Origin: an uncultured Blautia sp.
GTDB lineage: Bacteria; Bacillota; Clostridia; Lachnospirales; Lachnospiraceae
Assembly (NCBI GenBank): GCA_900551715.1
Contig: URXG01000094.1
Location: forward strand, 1-7,143
Reading direction: 5' to 3'
Length of the DNA: 7,143 nucleotides
This document shows positions 1 to 5,479 of the stretch, in pieces. Numbering within the stretch: the stretch's first letter is position 1; every line of letters starts with the position of its first letter. The notes beneath the pieces are model-generated. The model was not told the DNA's origin and ran no database searches. It saw only the letters and a list, made by a program, of their open reading frames with translations. A program made the translations under genes and the position numbers.

Positions 1-47
1 AAAGTTGTTTTTCATTTTTTCCCTTTGGGGAATGCCTCGGCTTTCTC

Positions 48-87
48 TTAGGAGGGTGAGTGCTCTATCCAACCGGGCTATATAAAC
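48..87 (-). tRNA. 5' half of a tRNA-Arg(CCU), 3' half missing
   Basis: Read on the minus strand, 87 to 48 gives a 7-nt acceptor strand (87-81), TA at tRNA positions 8-9, a D arm with GCCC and GAGC flanking the loop GGTTGGATA, the 5' anticodon-stem strand TCACC and the loop CTCCTAA with anticodon CCT (plus-strand 50-52). The next bases should be GGTGA to close the stem, but the sequence reads GAGAA. No T arm or acceptor complement is visible in the 47 bases left before the window edge. The match to the tRNA 5' half is too good for chance. It could be a remnant, a tRNA cut by an insertion, or the 5' exon of an intron-containing tRNA whose rest lies outside the window. Confidence 0.55.
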
Positions 88-128
88 ACATAACCTCTAA
101 GACCCAAGTCTCAAACGCTACGCATTAA

Positions 129-157
129 ATTGTACTATATCTTTACTCAAAATACAA
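129..157 (-). promoter_or_regulatory. Candidate sigma-A promoter ahead of the tRNA-like sequence
   Basis: The minus strand carries TTGTAT (157-152), a 17-bp spacer and TACAAT (134-129). It lies just after the end of the DUF3881 gene and points towards the tRNA-like half, with a start expected near 122. Spacing is ideal and the -10 box matches 5 of 6, but the -35 box matches only 3 of 6, so this is a pattern-based call. Confidence 0.4.
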
Positions 158-166
158 GCCCTTACA

Positions 167-1036
167 TCAAAAATGTATCTGTCCCTGAAGCCAGATATCG
201 CCACGGAATCTTCGTCCTACAGCAGGTTCTCCAAGCAGATCTTTTTGATTGATACAAACATCAAACTGTATGTTATTACAGTCGATTTTCATCTGTAAAA
301 GATCTTCTCCTGTAGCAATATTTTCAAACGTGTGGAATTCCAGGATTTCTCCCAGAACACTGTACTGATCGCACTGAATGCCACATGGCATAAAATAGGA
401 ATCTACAATACTTAGAATATCCTCATGAACAATTCTGTGAGATATCATGGAATATGTATCCATATCTTCCATAGTCAGACTTTCCATAGCTTCTTCATCA
501 CCATTTCGAGCTGCTGCGATCAGATTGCTTCTGTTCGTACTTGTTTCTTTTTCCACTTTCACTGCTTCTTTATCTTTCAGAACCGGCAGGAGAATTCTTC
601 CTTCTCCTGCAAGTCCTGATAATGTTGTGAAATGATTTCCCGACACTTTCTTCTGCTTTTCCAGCATATATTCTGTGCCATTTTGCAGATAAAAAATCAA
701 TGTAATACCTATTCGAAGATCATCGCAGGCTCCTGAGAAAGCCTCCTTGTCAGCATGTCTTTCCACAGTAACCTGTTCCTGCGTTGTGATTCCTGTGCCG
801 CGAAAAAACGGGAAATAATACTCTATATGAAACCGATTCTTCTCGTCATACTGACCACATACAGTAATTCCACAATTGGATCCATAACTTTTGGAAAATT
901 CAACAAAAATTCCGTCCGGATAATCCTCTACTGCTGTTTTTTCATCATAATTCTGGACCACATCCAACAGAATTTCCCTGATTTTTTCTCTTTTTTTAAC
1001 TTTTGAAAATCCAACTGATTTCAGATAGCTGTGCAA
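167..1036 (-). CDS. DUF3881 family protein (conserved, function unknown)
   Basis: This 289-residue protein begins MHSYLKSVGFSKVKKREKI. From memory this is the N-terminal signature of the DUF3881 family, which is found mainly in Lachnospiraceae, and the length fits. No signal peptide, membrane segment or catalytic motif is visible. It is mixed alpha/beta and acidic in composition, so probably a soluble cytoplasmic protein. The start is a TTG codon (1036-1034), supported by AGGGAGGT six bases upstream and by the family N-terminus. It follows the serS stop codon by 18 bp and is therefore almost certainly co-transcribed as the last gene of the parA operon. It ends in TGA at 169-167, with no clear intrinsic terminator after it. 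Its role is unknown, and the link to serS is positional only. Confidence 0.85.
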   Translation of the reverse strand: MHSYLKSVGFSKVKKREKIREILLDVVQNYDEKTAVEDYPDGIFVEFSKSYGSNCGITVCGQYDEKNRFHIEYYFPFFRGTGITTQEQVTVERHADKEAFSGACDDLRIGITLIFYLQNGTEYMLEKQKKVSGNHFTTLSGLAGEGRILLPVLKDKEAVKVEKETSTNRSNLIAAARNGDEEAMESLTMEDMDTYSMISHRIVHEDILSIVDSYFMPCGIQCDQYSVLGEILEFHTFENIATGEDLLQMKIDCNNIQFDVCINQKDLLGEPAVGRRFRGDIWLQGQIHF

Positions 1037-1042
1037 AAGTAT

Positions 1043-1050
1043 ACCTCCCT
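1043..1050 (-). promoter_or_regulatory. Ribosome binding site fixing the TTG start of the DUF3881 gene
   Basis: AGGGAGGT on the minus strand is separated by 6 nt from the TTG at 1036-1034. It lies entirely in the 18-bp gap after serS. No ATG is available at a suitable distance, so it decides in favour of the TTG start. Confidence 0.75.
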
Positions 1051-1054
1051 GACC

Positions 1055-2350
1055 TTACGCGCGGGTCTTCTTTTCAATCTTCTTCATGCCGCCCATATAT
1101 GGCTGCAGTGCTTCCGGAATATTTACGGAACCGTCAGCATTCAGGTTATTTTCCAGGAATGCGATCAGCATTCTCGGAGGTGCAACTACTGTATTGTTCA
1201 GTGTGTGTGCAAGATATTTCTTTCCATCTTTGCCATTTACACGTATTTTCAGACGACGTGCCTGTGCATCACCCAGGTTGGAGCAGCTTCCTACTTCAAA
1301 GTATTTCTTTTGTCTTGGGGACCATGCTTCTACATCAAGAGACTTCACCTTCAGGTCTGCCAGATCCCCGGAGCAACATTCCAGCGTACGAACCGGAATA
1401 TCCAGAGAACGAAACAGATCAACAGTATTCTGCCACAGTTTGTCGAACCACATTGGGCTTTCTTCCGGTCTGCAGACAACGATCATTTCCTGTTTTTCAA
1501 ACTGATGAATACGATAAACGCCTCTTTCTTCCAGTCCATGTGCACCTTTTTCTTTACGGAAACATGGAGAATAGCTGGTAAGAGTTTTAGGTAGTTCTTC
1601 TTCCGGAATGATCTGGTCAATAAATTTACCGATCATAGAATGTTCGCTGGTACCAATCAGATAAAGATCTTCACCTTCGATCTTGTACATCATGGCATCC
1701 ATTTCTGCAAAGCTCATAACGCCTGTTACAACGTTGCTTCTAATCATAAATGGCGGTACACAGTAAGTAAATCCTCTATTGATCATAAAATCGCGTGCAT
1801 AGGAAATAACTGCGGAATGAAGTCTTGCAATATCTCCCATCAGATAATAAAATCCATTTCCTGCAACTCTTCTTGCGCTATCCAGATCGATTCCATCGAA
1901 GTTTTCCATGATTTCTGTGTGATATGGAACTTCAAAGTCTGGAACTACCGGCTCACCGAATTTTTCAATTTCAACGTTTTCACTGTCATCTTTACCAATC
2001 GGTACAGAAGGATCAATGATATTCGGAATAACCATCATATCTTTGAGAAGTTCTTCTTCTACTTCTTTTTCTCTTGCAGAAAGTTCATCAATACGTGCAC
2101 CTGATGCAGCAACCTGTTTCTTTACTTCTTCTGCTTCTTCACGTTTTCCCTGTCCCATCAGAGCACCTATCTGTTTGGAAATCTTGTTTCTTTCAGCTCT
2201 GAGTGCTTCTACTTCCTGTTTGATCTCTCTGTTTTCTTTATCCAGCTCCAGAACTTTGTCTACCAGTTCCAATTTGCTGTCCTGGAATTTGTTTCTGATA
2301 TTCTGTTTTACAATTTCCGGATTTTCTCTCACAAATTTGATGTCTAACAT
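1055..2350 (-). CDS. serS: Seryl-tRNA synthetase (serine--tRNA ligase)
   Basis: A 431-residue class II aminoacyl-tRNA synthetase that charges tRNA-Ser (and tRNA-Sec) with serine in the cytoplasm. Residues 1-110 form the N-terminal domain, including the charged helical hairpin (about 28-103) that grips the long variable arm of tRNA-Ser. The catalytic core follows: TSEHS at 234-238, motif 2 with FRKE at 264-267 and the HQFEKQEM stretch at 282-289, CSNLGDAQARR at 356-366, and motif 3 around PPRMLIAFLE at 391-400. Motif 3 reads NNTVVAPPR where the common bacterial form has GSGLAVGR, which marks a divergent clostridial-type SerRS. The open frame extends 19 codons further upstream, but ATG at 2350-2348 is chosen because AGGAGGAG precedes it and MLDIKFVRENPE is the usual N-terminus. 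It starts 28 bp after the DUF4446 gene; no T-box fits in that gap. Confidence 0.97.
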   Translation of the reverse strand: MLDIKFVRENPEIVKQNIRNKFQDSKLELVDKVLELDKENREIKQEVEALRAERNKISKQIGALMGQGKREEAEEVKKQVAASGARIDELSAREKEVEEELLKDMMVIPNIIDPSVPIGKDDSENVEIEKFGEPVVPDFEVPYHTEIMENFDGIDLDSARRVAGNGFYYLMGDIARLHSAVISYARDFMINRGFTYCVPPFMIRSNVVTGVMSFAEMDAMMYKIEGEDLYLIGTSEHSMIGKFIDQIIPEEELPKTLTSYSPCFRKEKGAHGLEERGVYRIHQFEKQEMIVVCRPEESPMWFDKLWQNTVDLFRSLDIPVRTLECCSGDLADLKVKSLDVEAWSPRQKKYFEVGSCSNLGDAQARRLKIRVNGKDGKKYLAHTLNNTVVAPPRMLIAFLENNLNADGSVNIPEALQPYMGGMKKIEKKTRA

Positions 2351-2355
2351 TTTCT

Positions 2356-2363
2356 CTCCTCCT
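2356..2363 (-). promoter_or_regulatory. Ribosome binding site fixing the serS start
   Basis: AGGAGGAG on the minus strand lies 5 nt before ATG 2350-2348. It rules out the longer frame opening at 2407, which would start inside the DUF4446 gene. Confidence 0.85.
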
Positions 2364-2378
2364 GAAAATAAAATCTTT

Positions 2379-2918
2379 TTATTTATCTTCCTCTTCTTTT
2401 GTCTCATCCAGATCAGCTAATCCAAAATTAACTGCTTTACGAAGTGCTTCTACTTCTTCCTGGCTGAGCATTACATAAGATTCACCTTTTACGATTTCTT
2501 TCAGATACAGGAAGCAGTTATCTCTGCTGTGTACTGCATTCAGAATGATACCTGTGTTTTCTCTGTCCAAAAGTGCAAGTGCAAAACTTAATTTTCCACC
2601 TACATCGTCAAATGCATCATATTTCTCCACACCATACTTACTGTAAATGACTTTGAAGTGTTTTGCAAGTGTTTTAATTGCCTGTTCGTGATCTTCTTTT
2701 GCCTCGTACAGTCTGTCAATCTGTGCAAATTTGCGTACAAAGGTTTTTTCCAGTGACTGGGCATCGCTTCCCTTCATAAACATCTTATACTTACGTTCCA
2801 ATCTGGTCATTCTCATATTCATGCTGATATTACATGCTATAAGTATGACCACTATAACCAGTAACGCTATGATGATAATTCCGGGATCGATTCCTATACT
2901 ATCAAAGATCGTACTCAT
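2379..2918 (-). CDS. DUF4446 family membrane-anchored protein
   Basis: A 179-residue protein with one hydrophobic segment at about residues 13-32 (GIIIIALLVIVVILIACN). A basic, helix-prone stretch (MRMTRLERKYKMFMKG) and a soluble domain follow, containing KYDAFDDVGGKLSFALALLD and an acidic tail. The pattern fits the DUF4446 family: a single-pass membrane protein with most of its mass probably in the cytoplasm, of unknown function and often encoded next to parB in Clostridia. The ATG at 2918-2916 is preceded by AAGGAG, which begins at the parB stop codon only 12 bp away, so it should be translated from the same message. The central SFALALLDRENTGIILNAVHSRD region looks like a compact beta-rich domain, but I see no catalytic motif. 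A link to chromosome segregation or membrane tethering is a guess from position. Confidence 0.88.
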   Translation of the reverse strand: MSTIFDSIGIDPGIIIIALLVIVVILIACNISMNMRMTRLERKYKMFMKGSDAQSLEKTFVRKFAQIDRLYEAKEDHEQAIKTLAKHFKVIYSKYGVEKYDAFDDVGGKLSFALALLDRENTGIILNAVHSRDNCFLYLKEIVKGESYVMLSQEEVEALRKAVNFGLADLDETKEEEDK

Positions 2919-2930
2919 ATTCTGCTCCTT

Positions 2931-3863
2931 TTAGCCTATAGATTCAAACAACTCAATAATTCTGTCTAAATCATCCCTGGAATAATATTCTATTTCTATC
3001 TTTCCTTTATTGTTCTTCTTTCTGTGAATAAATACTCGCGTACCGGTGATATTTTTCATTTTTTCTTCCAGGCTTTCATAAATTGCCTCTTCTGCTGAAT
3101 CGGTAGAAACTTCTCTCTTTTTTGGTGGATTTGTAATGACTTTTACAAGTTTTTCTGTCTCTCGAACGCTGAGTTTTTCATCAAATACTTTCATCGCCAC
3201 AGAATACTGTTTCTCGTAATCGGCAATTCCTAATATTGCACGAGCATGTCCTGCTGAGATCATTTCATCCACCATCATCTGCTGAACGCGATTATCCAGT
3301 TTTAAAAGTCTCAGAACATTGGTAATTGCAGTCCTGCTTTTTGAAACTCTTTCTGCTATCTCATCCTGCTTCAGATGGAATTCATCAATGAGTCGTTTGT
3401 ATGCCTCAGCTTCTTCTACAGGATTCAAATCTTCTCTCTGTATATTTTCGATAAGTGAGATTTCTACCATTTCCTGATCTGTAAATTCTTTTACCAACAC
3501 AGGAATTTCTTTTAATCCTGCCATTTTTGCTGCCCGCCATCTTCTCTCGCCAGCAATTATTTCATAATAGTCCTTTTTGTCGGACACAAGTAATGGTTGA
3601 AGGACTCCATACTGTTTAATGGACTCAGATAATTCCAGAAGGGCATCCTCATCGAATTTTTTTCGAGGCTGATCTCGATTAGGTTCAACTTTTGAAATTT
3701 TAACAACTTTTTCTCCTTTATGGGATTCTGTTGTTTCTTCCTGATTTTTCTGTGCTATTGGTTTTTCTTTTTTTATCGGTGCAGACTTTTGTGGAGCTGT
3801 TTTGGTCTTTTCAGGAAAAAGTGCATCCAGTCCTCTTCCAAGACCTGACTTTTTGGCTGCCAT
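2931..3863 (-). CDS. parB: Chromosome-partitioning protein ParB (Spo0J-like)
   Basis: A 310-residue ParB that loads at parS, spreads as a CTP-dependent DNA clamp and organises the replication-origin region. Residues 6-17 (SGLGRGLDALFP) form the N-terminal motif that contacts ParA. A lysine-rich linker follows to about residue 50. The ParB/Srx CTPase domain carries GERRWRA at 105-111 and ENIQRE at 139-144. The helix-turn-helix DNA-binding domain includes KQDEIAERVSKSRTAITNVL (about 165-184) and AGHARAIL (204-211). The C-terminal ~45 residues match the dimerisation domain. Length and motifs are complete. Its ATG overlaps the parA stop by one base (TAATG), with AGGGAGG (3877-3871) inside the end of parA, which indicates translational coupling. 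The nearby perfect parS site supports Spo0J rather than the paralogue Noc, whose sites differ. Confidence 0.96.
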   Translation of the reverse strand: MAAKKSGLGRGLDALFPEKTKTAPQKSAPIKKEKPIAQKNQEETTESHKGEKVVKISKVEPNRDQPRKKFDEDALLELSESIKQYGVLQPLLVSDKKDYYEIIAGERRWRAAKMAGLKEIPVLVKEFTDQEMVEISLIENIQREDLNPVEEAEAYKRLIDEFHLKQDEIAERVSKSRTAITNVLRLLKLDNRVQQMMVDEMISAGHARAILGIADYEKQYSVAMKVFDEKLSVRETEKLVKVITNPPKKREVSTDSAEEAIYESLEEKMKNITGTRVFIHRKKNNKGKIEIEYYSRDDLDRIIELFESIG

Positions 3864-4630
3864 TATTCATCCTCCCTGTTCATCACTTCTTCAGCCAGCA
3901 GTCGATAACTTTCCGCGCCAGTTGATCTGGGATCATACATGGTTATAGGTTGTCCATAACTGGGAGCTTCTGCAAGTCTTACATTCCTTGGAATGATTGT
4001 TTTATAGATATTCTGCTGAAGATTATCTTTTACATTTTCTACAACCTGTAGTGAAAGGTTTGTTCTTGCATCATACATTGTGAATACAACTCCTTCCATA
4101 ACAAGGTCTTTGTTTAATCTGTCTCTTACAAGTTCAATGGTATGTATTAACTGTGATAAGCCTTCCAGCGCATAGTATTCGCACTGTATGGGCACGAGTA
4201 CAGATGTTGCTGCTGTTAATGCATTGATTGTAAGCATATTTAATGAAGGAGGACAATCCATGATAATGTAATCGTAATTGTCTCTCACTTTGTCTGTAAC
4301 TTTTTTCAGAATGTATTCTTTTTCGTCTACGCCTATCAGTTCGATTTCTGCTCCAGACAGATTTATGTTAGAAGCAATGAGATCTACATTTTCTATAACT
4401 TCTTTTATGATTGTGTCTTTTACTTCGGACTCGCCTAGGAGAAGTTCGTATAATGTATTTTCTACTGCGTTTTTGTCTACACCTAATCCGCTGGTGGTAT
4501 TTCCCTGTGGGTCAATATCTATGGTTAATACTTTTTGTCCTTTTTCTGCAAGGCAGGCGGATAAGTTAATTGCTGTTGTTGATTTGCCAACTCCACCTTT
4601 CTGATTGGCTACTGCTATAATTCTCCCCAA
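3863..4630 (-). CDS. parA: Chromosome-partitioning ATPase ParA (Soj)
   Basis: A 255-residue ParA/MinD-type ATPase. It binds DNA non-specifically as an ATP dimer and works with ParB-parS complexes in origin segregation; in relatives it also influences DnaA. The deviant Walker A box KGGVGKST is at 11-18 with the signature lysine K11. The A' motif DIDPQGN is at 38-44 and Walker B IIMDCPPS at 122-129. The frame stays open 16 codons further upstream, but the TTG at 4630-4628 is chosen. AAGGAGGG lies 6 nt before it, and MGRIIAVANQKGG is the standard Soj N-terminus, whereas the extra residues would overlap the ribosome site. It is first in the operon and followed by parB with a 1-nt overlap. Its short length, with no N-terminal helix-turn-helix, marks it as chromosomal rather than a type Ia plasmid ParA. 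Confidence 0.96.
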   Translation of the reverse strand: MGRIIAVANQKGGVGKSTTAINLSACLAEKGQKVLTIDIDPQGNTTSGLGVDKNAVENTLYELLLGESEVKDTIIKEVIENVDLIASNINLSGAEIELIGVDEKEYILKKVTDKVRDNYDYIIMDCPPSLNMLTINALTAATSVLVPIQCEYYALEGLSQLIHTIELVRDRLNKDLVMEGVVFTMYDARTNLSLQVVENVKDNLQQNIYKTIIPRNVRLAEAPSYGQPITMYDPRSTGAESYRLLAEEVMNREDE

Positions 4631-4636
4631 GTTTTT

Positions 4637-4644
4637 CCCTCCTT
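4637..4644 (-). promoter_or_regulatory. Ribosome binding site fixing the TTG start of parA
   Basis: AAGGAGGG on the minus strand, 6 nt ahead of the TTG at 4630-4628. The longer open frame to 4678 would place this site inside the coding region, so the internal TTG is the better start. Confidence 0.85.
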
Positions 4645-4689
4645 TTGGGAATTTTATGGATTTATGATACTTTTTCACACCATCAGTTT

Positions 4690-4718
4690 ATTATAGCACT
4701 TTATTTACTATTGTTCCA
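4690..4718 (-). promoter_or_regulatory. parA operon promoter (extended -10)
   Basis: The minus strand shows a perfect TATAAT (4695-4690) preceded by TGC, giving an extended -10 box. A weak -35 box TGGAAC (4718-4713) lies 17 bp upstream. Transcription would start near 4683 and leave a leader of about 53 nt before the parA TTG. The extended -10 can compensate for the poor -35. The -35 end is only 5 bp from parS, so bound ParB could occlude or modulate it; that regulation is inferred from position. Confidence 0.65.
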
Positions 4719-4723
4719 CATAA

Positions 4724-4739
4724 TGTTTCACGTGAAACA
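4724..4739. promoter_or_regulatory. parS: parS centromere-like site (perfect 16-bp palindrome)
   Basis: TGTTTCACGTGAAACA matches the ParB/Spo0J recognition sequence (consensus TGTTNCACGTGAAACA) at all positions. The palindrome extends one base each side (ATG...CAT, 4723-4740). It lies between the parA promoter and the mobile-element debris, about 94 bp upstream of the parA start. ParB encoded here should load on it. No other CACGTG-centred site was found in the window. Confidence 0.95.
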
Positions 4740-4799
4740 TAAAAATCAAGTAACGTATCTATAAATTATTTTATATATTTTTACTGGTTTTAGCTGTGG

Positions 4800-4828
4800 T
4801 TGATTTTGTTTTGTATAGAGTATATAAT
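4800..4828 (+). promoter_or_regulatory. Candidate plus-strand sigma-A promoter
   Basis: TTGATT (4800-4805), a 17-bp spacer and TATAAT (4823-4828) on the plus strand, diverging from the parA promoter. The -35 matches 4 of 6 and the -10 is perfect. The surroundings are AT-rich, which raises the chance of a false positive. A transcript would start near 4835 and run into the unassigned segment. Confidence 0.4.
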
Positions 4829-4851
4829 TCAGAAACCACTCCCTATTCGGA

Positions 4852-4879
4852 TTGCAGAAAAGGATTGTTAAAATATAAT
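4852..4879 (+). promoter_or_regulatory. Second candidate plus-strand promoter
   Basis: TTGCAG (4852-4857), a 16-bp spacer and a perfect TATAAT (4874-4879), pointing the same way as the candidate at 4800. The -35 matches only 3 of 6. A start near 4886 would fall at the beginning of the less AT-rich segment. Confidence 0.3.
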
Positions 4880-5056
4880 GATACTAAGGGACGAAGCGAA
4901 GCACAGGCATAAAAGGGGGATGTTAATCCTATAATATATGAATAAAGGGTAGAGTGCTATATGTCTAGTGGCACATGTTTGACACTGATCGGAGTGAATC
5001 GTAGATGTAGGAGTGTATTGTGTGAAACAATTCGTAGGTATTATAGTTTGAGGCTT

Positions 5057-5086
5057 TTGACCCAACATCAATATAATATTTATAAA
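5057..5086 (+). promoter_or_regulatory. Candidate promoter for the plus-strand transposase remnant
   Basis: TTGACC (5057-5062), an 18-bp spacer and TATAAA (5081-5086) on the plus strand, about 120 bp before the transposase ATG at 5210. Both boxes match 5 of 6, but the region after 5070 is so AT-rich that the -10 match means little. Confidence 0.3.
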
Positions 5087-5209
5087 CTATTTTATAAAGG
5101 CTATCATTTCTTTTCTCATTGGCATCTGGGAATATATATTACTTTTTATATTTACACCACTTTACAATTTTTTCATAAAAAAATATCGTACAGAGCTTTC
5201 TGATATATA

Positions 5210-5479
5210 ATGAATTTGCTGAAAATATCACAAAGAAAAGTGATCCTATACGACAAAAGCATTATACAACAAAAAAACCTGATTGGTAGACTTTATCAAT
5301 ATTTTTTGATTTATTTTGAAACTTTTTCTGTTCCGACAGCAGATACCTTATTTCTGCTGATATTATCCATACTGACCTTAGAATCCGCACATTCCATCCG
5401 ATTTCTGTATCAGCATTTTTTATCCGGAATAACGGCGAAATCACTGAATGTATTTTATTATGCATGTTCCTATGCAAAG
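5210..5479 (+). pseudogene. DDE transposase, N-terminal fragment (IS4/IS701-like), 3' part lost
   Basis: The first ~90 codons (MNLLKISQRKVILYDK... to ...SLNVFYYACSYAK) resemble the N-terminus of IS4/IS701-like transposases common in gut Clostridia. I recognise the run VPTADTLFLLILSI and the end NVFYYACSYAK from memory, without an alignment. After K90 the frame stays open to 5572, but the remaining 30 residues are only the antisense of the tnpB relic, so homology stops at about 5479. The catalytic DDE domain, which lies further along in such proteins, is absent, so this fragment is inactive. The ATG at 5210 has no good ribosome site. Family assignment is less certain than its being a transposase fragment; an unrelated small membrane-like protein is the alternative. 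Confidence 0.55.

Larger units (their letters stand above)
4741..5209. other. 469-bp stretch without a recognisable gene
   Basis: From 4741 to about 4880 the DNA is AT-rich and holds only candidate promoters. From about 4885 to 5060 it is noticeably less AT-rich, with small inverted repeats: CACT/AGTG around 4983-4996, ATTGT/ACAAT around 5017-5031, and an 8-bp complementary pair CTATAATA (4929-4936) and TATTATAG (5039-5046) that could close a structure. Short frames here (such as 4961-5203 plus and 4868-5071 minus) lack ribosome sites and protein-like composition. From 5090 to 5209 it is again very AT-rich and is probably the left flank of the transposase remnant that begins at 5210. I cannot identify the 4885-5060 segment. 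A small RNA or old insertion-sequence debris are both possible. Confidence 0.5.

Noticed and set aside
1..15. Possible start of a minus-strand gene (ATG at 15-13 after AAAGGGAAAAA, then MKNNF)
   Set aside because: The ribosome-site spacing is plausible, but only five codons lie in the window, which is not enough to call a gene. Worth checking if the sequence is extended left.
100..111. AGAC-CCAA-GTCT hairpin as a terminator of the operon
   Set aside because: The stem is only 4-5 bp and no T-run follows on either strand.
2351..2378. T-box leader for serS
   Set aside because: serS genes of Firmicutes often have one, but only 28 bp separate it from the upstream gene and there is no specifier or antiterminator element.
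4711..4720. TTGTTCCACA as a DnaA box
   Set aside because: The best alignment to TTATCCACA has two mismatches and there is no cluster of further boxes, so there is no support for an origin here.
5014..5029. Degenerate parS-like sequence TGTATTGTGTGAAACA (12 of 16 matches)
   Set aside because: A 12/16 match is not far from chance in 7 kb, and the central CACGTG is lost. One half matches perfectly, but ParB needs both halves.
4868..5203. Small open frames on both strands (4961-5203 plus, 4868-5071 minus)
   Set aside because: There are no ribosome sites and no recognisable family. The composition is dominated by Tyr, Ile, Phe and Cys, as expected from AT-rich non-coding DNA.
5282..5309. Plus-strand hairpin ATTGGTA/TATCAAT followed by ATTTTTT as a terminator
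   Set aside because: The stem is weak and AT-rich with a wobble pair, and it lies inside the transposase-like reading frame.
5262..5477. Minus-strand frame containing NAD...G.N...ILR, resembling a TnpB RuvC-III motif
   Set aside because: It lies antisense to the plus-strand transposase-like frame, is one frame off the tnpB relic and has extra residues in the motif. The better explanation is that TnpB homology ends at about 5480.
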